From DATCHW01 sp963806045 (GTDB lineage Bacteria; Bacteroidota; Ignavibacteria; Tepidaquicellales; Tepidaquicellaceae), in the NCBI GenBank assembly GCA_963806045.1, contig CAWDWP010000017.1, forward strand, positions 1 through 64,000: 64,000 nt of DNA, given 5' to 3'. Position 1 is the stretch's first letter; the number at the start of each line of letters is the position of its first letter. Below are positions 44,311 through 52,741 of the stretch, piece by piece. The notes beneath the pieces are model-generated. The model worked only from the letters and a program-made list of their open reading frames with translations. It searched no databases and was not told the DNA's origin. Made by a program: the position numbers and the translations under genes.

Positions 44311-44844
44311 TTAATTCTTATTATCAATTTCGTTATGAGTATAATGATGAGGCTGTGCACCAAAAGTAACGGCTTTTAGTTCTGTAAGTGATATTGCAGG
44401 CAGAACCCTCACAAAAAGAAACACGAGCGTGAAAAACATACCAAAACTTCCAAGCAGAATACCTAAATCATAAATTGTAGGTGTAAACATACCCCAGCTT
44501 GATGGTAAAAAGTCACGGTGCAATGATGTTACTATTATAACATATCTCTCAAACCACATACCAACATTAACCAGAAGTACAATAACCATTACTACAGGAA
44601 TATTTCGCCTGATTTTTTTGAACCAGAAAAGCTGCGGGAATAATACATTACAGGATATCATAATCCAGTAAGCTACAGCATAAGGCCCGAATGCTCTATT
44701 AATAAAAACGAACTGCTCTATCGGATTACCGCTGTACCAGGACATAAAAAATTCCATCGCATATGCATATCCAACCATAGAGCCTGTTGCAAGGAGTATT
44801 TTGTTCATATTATCGAGATGGTTAATAGTAATAATATGTTCCAT
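44311..44844 (-). CDS. actC: ActC, C-terminal part (frameshifted)
   Basis: 177 residues, the C-terminal membrane part of the NrfD-like quinol-binding subunit. From the start MEHIITINHLDNMNKILLATG it is typical ActC, followed by FMSWYSGNPIEQF and FERYVIIVTSLHRDFLPSSW. It overlaps the N-terminal ORF by 23 bases. Removing one T from a TTT run (44849-44851 on the plus strand, AAA) joins ...VRKVF to DMEHIITINH in one frame of about 465 residues. The ATG is therefore internal. Confidence 0.9.
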   Translation of the reverse strand: MEHIITINHLDNMNKILLATGSMVGYAYAMEFFMSWYSGNPIEQFVFINRAFGPYAVAYWIMISCNVLFPQLFWFKKIRRNIPVVMVIVLLVNVGMWFERYVIIVTSLHRDFLPSSWGMFTPTIYDLGILLGSFGMFFTLVFLFVRVLPAISLTELKAVTFGAQPHHYTHNEIDNKN

Positions 44845-45703
44845 ATCGAAATACTTTACGGACTACAATCAGAACCGTGGCAACCATACCAAAACCCGAG
44901 AATATTGCTCCCGCAACGAAGTACGGAGGAAAAATTGTTGAATGCCACCCCGGTAAAACAGCCACAGCAAAATCAAAACTTACTATGGTATGTACAGATA
45001 AAACGAGCGGAGTTGAAAGACCGGCAAGAATCAGATAAGCTCTTTCATAATGCCGCCAGTGCCTGTTTGAGTTTCTCCATCCAAAGCTTAATATAGTATA
45101 GAAAAATTTCTTTATACCGCTTTTAGTTCTTGACCTTAGATTTGCGAGGTCAGGAATAAGACCCAAACCCCAGAATAAGAATGATACGATAAAATAAGTG
45201 GACACAGCAAAAACATCCCAGAGAAGAGGTGAATTAAAATTAACCCACACTCCATTCTGATTTGGATATGGAAATAAATATCCTGCAAGCCAGGGTCTTC
45301 CTACGTGTATCAAAGGAAAAATACCTGCCGTCATTACAGCGAAAATTGTCATCGCTTCTGCAAATCTTGCAATACCCGTACGCCATTTTTGCCTGAATAA
45401 ATAAAGTATTGCCGATATCAGTGTCCCGGCGTGACCTATACCAATCCAGAATACAAAGTTGGTAATATCAAAACCCCAACCGACAGGAACATTATTTCCC
45501 CACATTCCAATGCCATAGTAAAATGTATATCCAAGGCATATTGCACCAATCAGAGCGGCTGTTCCGCTGATTCCAATGGCAACGAACCATTTCCTTGTCG
45601 GCTTAGATTCTGTAGGCTTGAATACTACATCATCCAGCTCAGGAAACGAAGCCCTCTCGGATACTAAGGGTAACTCTTTCGTAAAAGTAGGATCAAAACT
45701 CAA
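44822..45703 (-). CDS. actC: ActC, N-terminal part (frameshifted)
   Basis: 293 residues beginning at a TTG (45703) with GGAGGG seven bases upstream inside the end of actB. This is the N-terminal, NrfD/PsrC-like half of ActC: IGIGHAGTLISAILYLFRQ, AGIFPLIHVGRPWLAGYLFP, WDVFAVSTYF and the LSVHTIVSFDFAV region. The frame then reads RYGTYYYY and stops, out of register with the family. Together with the 44311-44844 ORF it makes one complete integral-membrane subunit. Confidence 0.92.
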   Translation of the reverse strand: MSFDPTFTKELPLVSERASFPELDDVVFKPTESKPTRKWFVAIGISGTAALIGAICLGYTFYYGIGMWGNNVPVGWGFDITNFVFWIGIGHAGTLISAILYLFRQKWRTGIARFAEAMTIFAVMTAGIFPLIHVGRPWLAGYLFPYPNQNGVWVNFNSPLLWDVFAVSTYFIVSFLFWGLGLIPDLANLRSRTKSGIKKFFYTILSFGWRNSNRHWRHYERAYLILAGLSTPLVLSVHTIVSFDFAVAVLPGWHSTIFPPYFVAGAIFSGFGMVATVLIVVRKVFRYGTYYYY

Positions 45704-45706
45704 ACT

Positions 45707-47221
45707 TTATCCCTCCGGTTTATCATTATTAATATTTCTAAGTTTAGCAATGTATGTTACATTTGGTTTTACTTTTATTTCTTCGAGAACATTATATCCT
45801 AATTCGTGTTCTCTGTATTTACTCAATTCGGATTCTTTATCATTCATATCGCCAAACTGAATTGCATTTGCCGGGCAGGCTTCCTGGCAGGCAGTTTTTA
45901 CATCTGAGCCTTTAAGATCTCTGTTTTCAGTTGTGGCATCCTGTCTTGCTTTCATAATTCTTTGGACACAAAATGAGCATTTCTCCATAACTCCGCGTGA
46001 GCGGACAGTAACTTCAGGATTGTTAAGCAGTGTCAGAGAATCACTTTGATAATATCCATCTCCGACTCTATCACGAAAATTAAAGAAGTTAAATCTTCTT
46101 ACTTTATAAGGACAATTGTTGGAACAATATCTTGTGCCTACGCAACGGTTATATGCCATTCCGTTCAGTCCATCGGTGGTATGGGAAGTCGCGGCTACAG
46201 GACAGACATTTTCGCAAGGTGCTTCATCGCAATGCTGGCATAGCATCGGCTGAAAACTTGCGGCAGGCTCTTCCGATGAACCTGAATAATATCTGTCTAT
46301 TCTTATCCAGTGCATTTCTCTGCCAACCTTTACCTGGTCTTTTCCTACAACGGGAACATTATTTTCAATATTACAGGAAGCTACACATTCCGCACATCCA
46401 ATACATTTATTCAAATCTATTGCCATTGCCCATTTTACGCTTGTATATTTATATTCAGGATAAAGATCCGGCTGTGCTTTCCCCTCTCCTTCTTTTTTTA
46501 AAAATTGCGGATCTTTTTTATACTCTTCGAAAGTACCTTCCTGAATGATGTGTCTCTTCAGATGAATATCTTTGTATCTTTCATCATCTATCGGATAATG
46601 TTCCTGAGTCGAAACAAGTTCATATGTTCCATCTGCTTTGGATATTTTCCCATCAGTATAAATCCAGTTTGAAAAAACAGGATTTTTAGATATTAGTTTT
46701 ATCGAATTAACACCAATATTATCGCCAATTTTTCCGGCTTTAGTTCTGCCATAACCGAGCTCAATTGCAACGACATTATCTGTAAATCCTGGTTGCACAA
46801 AAACCGGGGCAGTTATTTTTTTCCCGCCGGCGGTTAATTCTATTTTATCATTCGATTTAAGATTTAGTTCTTTTGCTGTTCCGGGAGAAATGGCAGCATA
46901 GTTATCCCAGACAATTTTTGAAACCGGATGGGGCAATTCCTGCAGCCAGCCATTATTGACGAATTTACCATCTCCTATAAAATGACTGTTGTTTAAAATC
47001 ACAACCAAATCTTTTGATGCCTTAAATTTACTTGCTCCTGCTGCAGAAATAAAAGTATCAGTAATAAAATTATATTTCGGTGAAGGATTTTCATTTGTCT
47101 TAACTACGCCATCGTGTAAAGCAGATACCCAGAATTCTTTAAAAGGAACTGCAATATTCATTCCCGGATAAATGTTCTTTTCCCAATTATCCTTCAGGTA
47201 ATTAATATATAATATCTTCAT
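45707..47221 (-). CDS. actB: ActB second part: MopB C-terminal domain plus Fe-S domain
   Basis: 504 residues. The first 180 residues still belong to the molybdopterin-oxidoreductase-like B1 domain: GTAKELNLKSNDKIELTAGG to VVAIELGYGRT is a molybdopterin-dinucleotide-binding-type beta barrel. From about 255 comes a ferredoxin-like domain with 15 Cys in clusters C273/276/279/283, C328/331/336/340, C360/366/370, C415/418 and C445/449, matching three [4Fe-4S] and one [3Fe-4S]. It overlaps the upstream ORF by one base (TAATG). Located in the periplasm-facing electron-transfer arm of the complex. Confidence 0.9.
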   Translation of the reverse strand: MKILYINYLKDNWEKNIYPGMNIAVPFKEFWVSALHDGVVKTNENPSPKYNFITDTFISAAGASKFKASKDLVVILNNSHFIGDGKFVNNGWLQELPHPVSKIVWDNYAAISPGTAKELNLKSNDKIELTAGGKKITAPVFVQPGFTDNVVAIELGYGRTKAGKIGDNIGVNSIKLISKNPVFSNWIYTDGKISKADGTYELVSTQEHYPIDDERYKDIHLKRHIIQEGTFEEYKKDPQFLKKEGEGKAQPDLYPEYKYTSVKWAMAIDLNKCIGCAECVASCNIENNVPVVGKDQVKVGREMHWIRIDRYYSGSSEEPAASFQPMLCQHCDEAPCENVCPVAATSHTTDGLNGMAYNRCVGTRYCSNNCPYKVRRFNFFNFRDRVGDGYYQSDSLTLLNNPEVTVRSRGVMEKCSFCVQRIMKARQDATTENRDLKGSDVKTACQEACPANAIQFGDMNDKESELSKYREHELGYNVLEEIKVKPNVTYIAKLRNINNDKPEG

Positions 47222-48819
47222 TATAAGATATCTTTATTTCTGCTTATCCAGGTCAGTAGTATTGATTCTTTTTGCCGTGTGTTATAAAGTGGTGCAATAA
47301 CAGGTTGCTGCAGACTGTAATAACCGGTTCGTGTTTTATAATCCCCCCACGATTCAAGGGTGTGATTTATTGGCAGGATATAATGACCCGCAGCTGCTGA
47401 TTCTGAAATCGACTCCGATAAGGTAATTACTAAAGGAACGTTTTTAATTAACTCTTCATACTTATAATCATCAGAAAAATGAAAGACAGGATTTGAATCT
47501 AAATGAATGACCGCTCCGACCTTGCCCGACTGAATGTTTGCAAACAGAGTATCAATTTCAGAACCGGATGATAGCGGAATGATTTCCTGATTAATACTTT
47601 CAGTCGAATAAAGTTTAGAATTTCCCAGTACCTCATTCAATAAATTAACAGCCATGTGTGTGGATTCCGGCAGCTTTAATCCTGCTGAAATATAAGATGC
47701 TCCCTGATTTTCTGTTAAATCTTTTACAAGATTATCTATGACTTTTTTCTTCAGATTATATTTTTTGATAAAATCATCAAGGGAATAATTCTTTAAAACA
47801 TTTTGCACATTTACATCACTTGCATAACGGGATATTTTTCTCTTGTATATTATTTCGTTTAAAAGTGAAAAAACAAATTCTTCTATGGCATCAGTTCTGA
47901 GTCTTATTCTGTAATCAGCATTCAGACCTGTTAATGAAACAGCTCCTTCTGCAGAATAAAGTTTATTAAAGTTTTGATTCGCTACTACTTCACGGTTCTG
48001 AGTGTACAGCCTTACCTGTTCGACTTTATTTCCATCAGTTGCAAGAAAGTCTGATTCGAGAGCCAGAATAACTTTTGCATTTTCCCACTTAACAACAGGA
48101 AGAAAGTCCGTATTGTAAGATTTCTTAAAAGCGTTTTTATAATTGCTATCGTTATAAAGCTCATAAGAATAAATCTTTGTTCCGGGATAAGCTTTTGAAA
48201 AATCATCCAGTATTTTCTTAAATGTCGGTGATGCAATAGTATTGGCTATAATCGCAATCTCTTTTCCGGAATATGTACAGTATTTTAAATGATCTATGAT
48301 TTTATCATCTGCTTCTGCCCACTTAATATTATTGAATTTATTTCTGTTTTCGCTGAACTGAGGTTCTTTAAGTTTTTCAGGATCATAGAGATTTAAAATA
48401 TTTGCCTGACCACGAGAGCATAATTTCCCTTTACTTATTGGATGGTCGGGGTTTCCATCAATTTTTATGGGTCTTCCTTCACTTGTTTTAACCAGAATTC
48501 CGCAGGAATGCGGACACGCATTACAAGTAGAAGCATAATAAAGCGAATTTCCAAGAGTTAACTCTTCGGGTTTCTTATTATAAGGTATTATTTCCCCTTT
48601 ATTCCTGTAATTAGAACAGCTTGCCCCTGCAAAAGCCGCCGAAGCACTTAACAGGGCTAAAAATCTTCGGCGTGAAATTCCTTTTGATTTACTTAAATCT
48701 AATACATCTGCATTTTCATCTTCGAACTCAAATTTTTTCGCTTTTTCAAATGCAGGATCATGATGCAATTCTGCAAAACCTCTCCAGAAATTTATATCCT
48801 TCTTATTTTTATCGTCCAT
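47221..48819 (-). CDS. actB: ActB first part: Tat-exported molybdopterin-oxidoreductase-like
   Basis: 532 residues. A long cytoplasmic-type leader is followed by a twin-arginine signal SRRRFLALLSASAAFAG at 49-65. The N-terminal oxidoreductase domain has Cys99, Cys102, Cys106 and Cys134 (STCNACPHSC ... KLCSRGQ), spaced for a [4Fe-4S] cluster, but the rest resembles the cofactor-free B1 domain of ActB. It ends in WISRNKDIL at the overlapping stop of 47221. TatC is encoded at 24984. Since B1 continues in the next ORF, the two belong to one ActB protein. Confidence 0.88.
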   Translation of the reverse strand: MDDKNKKDINFWRGFAELHHDPAFEKAKKFEFEDENADVLDLSKSKGISRRRFLALLSASAAFAGASCSNYRNKGEIIPYNKKPEELTLGNSLYYASTCNACPHSCGILVKTSEGRPIKIDGNPDHPISKGKLCSRGQANILNLYDPEKLKEPQFSENRNKFNNIKWAEADDKIIDHLKYCTYSGKEIAIIANTIASPTFKKILDDFSKAYPGTKIYSYELYNDSNYKNAFKKSYNTDFLPVVKWENAKVILALESDFLATDGNKVEQVRLYTQNREVVANQNFNKLYSAEGAVSLTGLNADYRIRLRTDAIEEFVFSLLNEIIYKRKISRYASDVNVQNVLKNYSLDDFIKKYNLKKKVIDNLVKDLTENQGASYISAGLKLPESTHMAVNLLNEVLGNSKLYSTESINQEIIPLSSGSEIDTLFANIQSGKVGAVIHLDSNPVFHFSDDYKYEELIKNVPLVITLSESISESAAAGHYILPINHTLESWGDYKTRTGYYSLQQPVIAPLYNTRQKESILLTWISRNKDIL

Positions 48820-48821
48820 AT

Positions 48822-49034
48822 TTATACTTTTGAATTTCTGCTAATTGCTTTTGGGTTTAAGAAAACTTTAAGAGAATTTTCTTTACTTGCTTCAGGTTGT
48901 TCTTTATTTGAAGAAAAAAAGAGTTTTATTGGTGCTTTAATTAGCGTATAAACAGCCAAAGCAGAAGCTGCAGAAATCAAAATAAAATTTTTCCTTTTGA
49001 GTTTTTTGGAAAATATAGTATTTAAATTATTCAT
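48822..49034 (-). CDS. small act-operon membrane protein
   Basis: 70 residues with one predicted membrane helix (about 16-37) between basic flanks (KKLKRKNF and KAPIKLFFSSNK). No family was recognised. It lies between actA (12 bases) and actB (2 bases), so it is translated with the complex and may be an accessory subunit. Confidence 0.65.
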   Translation of the reverse strand: MNNLNTIFSKKLKRKNFILISAASALAVYTLIKAPIKLFFSSNKEQPEASKENSLKVFLNPKAISRNSKV

Positions 49035-49046
49035 AAATTTTTATTA

Positions 49047-49625
49047 TTATCTGTGACAAGCCGCACAATATTCAGGACCTTTCTTTAAATTCGGAAGATC
49101 CCTGAAATTTTGAATTTTTTTATCCGGATTTCTATGGCAATCAAGACAGGTACCCATCGTGAATGAGTTCACCTGTCCAACCACATCCATTTTCTTTATA
49201 TCACCATGACAGTTTATGCAATCTATACCTTTGTCAACGTGAACTGCATGACTGAAATAGACAAAGTCCGGAACCTTGTGCACTCTTTTCCAGGGTATAG
49301 ATTTATTATCATCGTAAAATTTTGTAAGCTTGATTATTTCAGGTCTGTCTTTTCTTGCAAGCGAATGGCAATTCATACATATATCGGTTGATGGAACGCT
49401 CGCAATTCGGGATTTATCCGCCCCAATATGGCAATATTTACAATCTATTTGCATCGTTCCGGCGTGCAGAGTATGAGAAAATGCTATCGGCTGTTCCGGA
49501 GAATAACCTATGCCGTTTCTTTCTGCATACGAAGCATAATAAGTGACTGTAAATGCCAAAACTGCAACAAAAAGAATCAGAGGTAAACGAACTTTTAAAT
49601 TGTAATCAAGTAAAAATTTTTTCAT
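49047..49625 (-). CDS. actA: alternative complex III pentahaem cytochrome ActA
   Basis: 192 residues with a membrane anchor (about 14-32) and five CxxCH sites: 62-66 (CKYCH), 83-87 (CMNCH), 136-140 (CINCH), 160-164 (CLDCH) and 187-191 (CAACH), the cytochrome c3/c7-like ActA. HTLHAGTMQ and SHAVHVDKG supply bis-His ligands. It is the first gene of the operon, so the promoter should be in the 97-base gap at 49626-49722, where no consensus box was seen. Confidence 0.94.
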   Translation of the reverse strand: MKKFLLDYNLKVRLPLILFVAVLAFTVTYYASYAERNGIGYSPEQPIAFSHTLHAGTMQIDCKYCHIGADKSRIASVPSTDICMNCHSLARKDRPEIIKLTKFYDDNKSIPWKRVHKVPDFVYFSHAVHVDKGIDCINCHGDIKKMDVVGQVNSFTMGTCLDCHRNPDKKIQNFRDLPNLKKGPEYCAACHR

Positions 49626-49722
49626 GTTAAAATTAAAGAGAAAAGATAAAATATTTTCTAGAACAAACTATTATAAAAGAAAAATATTGTTAAAAAAAGT
49701 AACAAAAAATTAACTAAAAAAG

Positions 49723-50589
49723 TTAATTTCCATTAAACTTAACATCATATAAAAGCTTTAAAAATTCTCCTACTCCGTCTTCATTATTTGTTTTTGGAAT
49801 TACATAATCGGCAAGATATTTTAACCTTGGAACAGCATTCTTTAAGGCAACATTCAGGCCGCCAAAATTAAATAATTCCAGATCATTATACCAATCGCCA
49901 ATAACTGCAATATCTTTTTTCGTTAGGTTAAGTGAACGCGCAAGAATTACAAGGGAGGTTCTTTTATCGATTCCTGCTTTTCTGATATCGAGATTGTACA
50001 TTCCCGAACTGGATGAGAGCCGGAAATAATTTGATTTTATAAACCATCCGAATGGAAAACGCATTTTCTTATGAATATACCTTATGATTTTCCTGTCATA
50101 TCCTACAATTATAATTTCAACTATATCATTTACATGGTTCTCAAGTCTGTCAACAAGCTTGAATTCAGTTCCGATTCTGTGCGGGAGATTTGTTATTGCG
50201 GAATTTTCTTCAGTATATACAATTTCATTATTATTGCATAATGCAATTTTCGCATTATAATATTTTGCGAGCTTAATTGCTTTGATAATATGGTGTGGTC
50301 GAATATAACTTTCTAATAAAATTTTATTTTCCGAATCACTTATTAATCTCCCATTTGCAGAGATGAAAGGAACTTCAAGTCCAAGTTCTTTGGCATGATG
50401 GACTACAGAGGAAAAAATTTTTTGTGTAGCAAATGTAAATCTAACCCCTTTTTCCCTGAGTCTCTTTACGTACTCTTTTGTTAACATTCCAATTTCATCC
50501 TTGTTATTAGTAAGAGTACCATCAACATCAACTACTACAAGAGTTATTTCTTTCAGCCGTTTTTCTAATGTAGAAGAATCGATCCCCAA
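49723..50589 (-). CDS. Cof-type HAD phosphatase
   Basis: 288 residues. VVVDVDGTLTNNKDE supplies the HAD motif I, FATQKIF and PFISANGRLI are motif II/C2-cap features, and VIGDWYNDLELF is motif IV. C2-type cap of the Cof/YidA group: hydrolyses sugar or nucleotide phosphates, substrate undefined. Stand-alone gene 97 bases before actA on the same strand. Confidence 0.88.
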   Translation of the reverse strand: MGIDSSTLEKRLKEITLVVVDVDGTLTNNKDEIGMLTKEYVKRLREKGVRFTFATQKIFSSVVHHAKELGLEVPFISANGRLISDSENKILLESYIRPHHIIKAIKLAKYYNAKIALCNNNEIVYTEENSAITNLPHRIGTEFKLVDRLENHVNDIVEIIIVGYDRKIIRYIHKKMRFPFGWFIKSNYFRLSSSSGMYNLDIRKAGIDKRTSLVILARSLNLTKKDIAVIGDWYNDLELFNFGGLNVALKNAVPRLKYLADYVIPKTNNEDGVGEFLKLLYDVKFNGN

Positions 50590-50726
50590 ATTTCGAAATT
50601 AGAATTATAAAATATAATTTATTGAATTTATTAAATTTAATTCAAAGATAAAATATTAATGTTATGGTATTAAATAAATACCGGGAATAAAATTTGCAGA
50701 ATATTTAACCGGGATTTAAAAGTAAA

Positions 50727-50765
50727 AGGGGACGCGAAGGGGATTCGCGCCCCCTTTTTAGGAGG
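50727..50765. terminator. GC-rich hairpin with T-run and adjacent ribosome-site-like AGGAGG
   Basis: Stem GGGGaCGCGAA / TTCGCGcCCCC (50728-50738, 50744-50754) followed by TTTTT and, on the plus strand, AGGAGG at 50760-50765. It is 20 bases past the stop of the YHS gene and probably terminates that minus-strand transcript. The AGGAGG is followed by ATG at 50771 (MRKLFF, stop at 50789), an apparent remnant of a plus-strand gene start. Confidence 0.6.
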
Positions 50766-50779
50766 ATATTATGAGAAAA

Positions 50780-51043
50780 TTATTTTTTTAAATATTTATC
50801 CGGATTTTTTTCAAATTTCGAGATACATCCGGCACAGCAGAAATAATATTTAACACCATCTACAACGGTGCTGACATCTTTTGATGCAGCTTCACCCATT
50901 ACAGGACAAGTCAGTTCGTCTTTAATATAATTCATCGGTTCTGCCTTGAATTTTTTCACGCATCCCGCACAGCAGAATGTATATTCTTTTCCAAGATAAT
51001 GTATAAGTAACCGGATCACCTTCAGCACCGTCAAGTGTTTCAC
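50780..51043 (-). CDS. metal-binding YHS/TRASH-like tandem domains (part of a frameshifted gene)
   Basis: 87 residues, of which the first 18 are out of frame. The real content is one complete and one partial YHS-like unit: YTFCCAGCVKKFKAEP, then CPVMGEAASKDVSTVVDG and YYFCCAGCISKFEKNPDKY. The upstream half of the first unit (CPVSGETLDGAEGDPVTYT) lies in another frame just before it. One missing base near 51067-51072 and one extra T near 51004-51009 would join it to the Cys-Lys-Met repeat protein as one secreted protein of about 225 residues. Confidence 0.75.
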   Translation of the reverse strand: MKHLTVLKVIRLLIHYLGKEYTFCCAGCVKKFKAEPMNYIKDELTCPVMGEAASKDVSTVVDGVKYYFCCAGCISKFEKNPDKYLKK

Positions 51044-51067
51044 CTGAAACCGGACATGTTTTGTCTT

Positions 51068-51466
51068 TTAAGTGTCAGATGTACTTGACTTCATTCCGCC
51101 TGAAGTGTTTTTATTGCAGCCGGATTTGTTACTGCCTTCCATTTTGCAATCTTTGCGACCTGTACCATTTTCACCGCCTGATTTTTTGCATTTAGTTGTA
51201 TCCATCTTGCATCCTTCAGCACCCATTTTGCAATCTGCTTTATCCATCTTGCATCCTTCAGCACCCATTTTGCAATCGGCTTTATCCATCTTGCATCCTT
51301 CGGCACCCATTTTGCAATCGGACTTATTCATTTTGCAATCGGCTTTATTCATTTTGCATTTTGTCGAATCCTTTGATCCGGAACCTGCAGTATTTGAACT
51401 AAAAGAATATGTTGTAAAAAGAGCGGCTACTACGAATAATACTACTATAAAAATTATTTTTTTCAT
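51068..51466 (-). CDS. secreted Cys-Lys-Met repeat protein (part of a frameshifted gene)
   Basis: 132 residues. A signal peptide (1-22, cleavage after SFS) precedes a repeat in which Cys-Lys-Met recurs every seven residues (KCKMNKADCKMNKSDCKMG, then three near-identical 14-residue units). The tail is Ser/Gly/Asn rich with KSGCNKNTSGG. Cys and Met in regular spacing indicate a metal (probably copper) buffering protein. In the neighbouring frame the protein continues into YHS-like domains (50780-51043); the stop after SSTSDT is likely the product of a one-base loss. Confidence 0.75.
   Translation of the reverse strand: MKKIIFIVVLFVVAALFTTYSFSSNTAGSGSKDSTKCKMNKADCKMNKSDCKMGAEGCKMDKADCKMGAEGCKMDKADCKMGAEGCKMDTTKCKKSGGENGTGRKDCKMEGSNKSGCNKNTSGGMKSSTSDT
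51201..51347 (-). repeat. coding tandem repeat, 42-bp unit
   Basis: Three tandem 42-bp units (51201-51242, 51243-51284, 51285-51326) followed by a 21-bp half-unit. Each encodes the 14-residue KMDKADCKMGAEGC-type motif. The second and third units differ at only a few bases, so copy number may vary between strains. Confidence 0.85.
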
Positions 51467-51547
51467 GTTTCTATCTTATATTAAATTTTCAAAAACTATT
51501 TATAAAAAAACTGAATTCCGTGAATTTTGAAATTCACTAAATAGTTT

Positions 51548-51940
51548 TTAAATACGCAAACTACAATGTTCTATATATTTATCCGGTGCAAATTTTTGAT
51601 TTCGAATGTCCGGAATCGAATTGCCGATTAATAAACTTTGTTCCTGTATAACTGCTATTTCCGGAATTAACGAGGTAGAGACCTGCTTCTCAGGCAAAAT
51701 AAAACTTTCAACTTTTGCTTCTATTTTAAAATCACTGCAGCCTCTGAAACTCTTGCTGCAATTCTTCTTAAACTTTTCCGTTTCTATACTTTTCGTGTCT
51801 GAAATCTGACTCTTACAGCAACAGGATTTTTTTTCAACTGACTGGCAATTGTTCAAAGAAAAACTGAATAAATTAGTCGATAACAGAATTATAAAAACCA
51901 GGGATAAAAATTTTATTGTTTTTAATCTTATGAAATTCAA
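51548..51940 (-). CDS. secreted Cys-rich protein, possible metal handling
   Basis: 130 residues with a signal peptide (1-27, hydrophobic LSLVFIILLST). The mature part begins with NNCQSVEKKSCCCKSQ, a CCC cluster, and has further Cys at KNCSKSFRGCSD and near the end (EHCSLRI). There is no transmembrane segment after the signal. Position next to the Cys-Lys-Met/YHS gene on the same strand suggests a role in copper or heavy-metal binding; no family was recognised. Confidence 0.6.
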   Translation of the reverse strand: MNFIRLKTIKFLSLVFIILLSTNLFSFSLNNCQSVEKKSCCCKSQISDTKSIETEKFKKNCSKSFRGCSDFKIEAKVESFILPEKQVSTSLIPEIAVIQEQSLLIGNSIPDIRNQKFAPDKYIEHCSLRI

Positions 51941-52162
51941 TTCTTCGTGCTCGATTTTAAACGTTTAAGAGACCTCATCTATTATTAAGTTAATAAGAAT
52001 TATTCTTGTATTCAATGTATTTTTCATATAATTTTCCACTTAATCTAAAAATGGAACAAGTAATACTATATTGTTGTTTTTATAGTAAATATGATATTTA
52101 AAAGTATGTTTTTAAAAGGTTTTTATATTTATAGTTTGGAAATTGTTTAATTTTAGTTAAAG

Positions 52163-52741
52163 ATGAAAAAGATTCTTTTATTAATAATAATACTGATAAC
52201 AACCGGGAGAACATTCTCACAGGAATTAAAAGAGGATACACAAGCGAAATATAAGAACTGGGCACTTCTTCAGTTAGTTCCTTCCCCGACAATTTTTCAG
52301 GATGCAAATAATGATAATGCCCGGATATTATTCGGATTTAAATGGCACATAACTCCGTTGAATATTTCATTCAATCCAAACAAATATGTTTCGCCTTTTC
52401 AGTTTTTTATGATAAACCCGGTGAGAAGATTTACAGGTTCGGCAGAAATTTTTATTCAGCCTGAGTTGGCCTTATCCTCATTCAAATATTCGGATTTAAG
52501 CATATTCGGAATAAGCACAGGTCCGCGGATTATTATTCCATTATCTGAAAAGGGTGAAAACTTATCTTTTTCAATAGGCGGGAAATTTACTTACAGGAAA
52601 AATTTTGATACGGGAAAAAATTATTATTCGGGTATTGAAGCGGGATTATATATTTTTGGCGGACTAATCGGTTTGCAATACACTCAGAATTTTAATACAA
52701 AAACAAATTATAATTTTAATATTTATTTAAAATATTTTTAG
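52163..52741 (+). CDS. secreted beta-rich protein, outer-membrane-like
   Basis: 192 residues with a signal peptide (1-20). The mature part has alternating aromatic beta strands (NWALLQLVPSPTIF, FQFFMINPVRRFTGS, GLIGLQYTQNF) ending in a Phe (YLKYF), the C-terminal signature of outer-membrane barrels. About eight strands. Function unknown. Its TAG stop overlaps the GTG start of the next gene by one base (TAGTG), so the two are coupled. Confidence 0.7.
   Translation: MKKILLLIIILITTGRTFSQELKEDTQAKYKNWALLQLVPSPTIFQDANNDNARILFGFKWHITPLNISFNPNKYVSPFQFFMINPVRRFTGSAEIFIQPELALSSFKYSDLSIFGISTGPRIIIPLSEKGENLSFSIGGKFTYRKNFDTGKNYYSGIEAGLYIFGGLIGLQYTQNFNTKTNYNFNIYLKYF

Noticed and set aside
46046..46548. 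Plus-strand ORFs opposite the ActB Fe-S domain
   Set aside because: They mirror Cys-rich codons of ActB and have no start signals or family content.
51201..51347. CRISPR-like repeat array
   Set aside because: Repeats are contiguous without spacers and encode an in-frame 14-residue motif.
51072..51530. 152-residue plus-strand ORF antisense to the Cys-Lys-Met repeats
   Set aside because: Its Pro/Ser/Ile-rich repeats are the mirror of the 42-bp coding repeat; there is no ribosome site and the minus strand has a signal peptide and family-like content.
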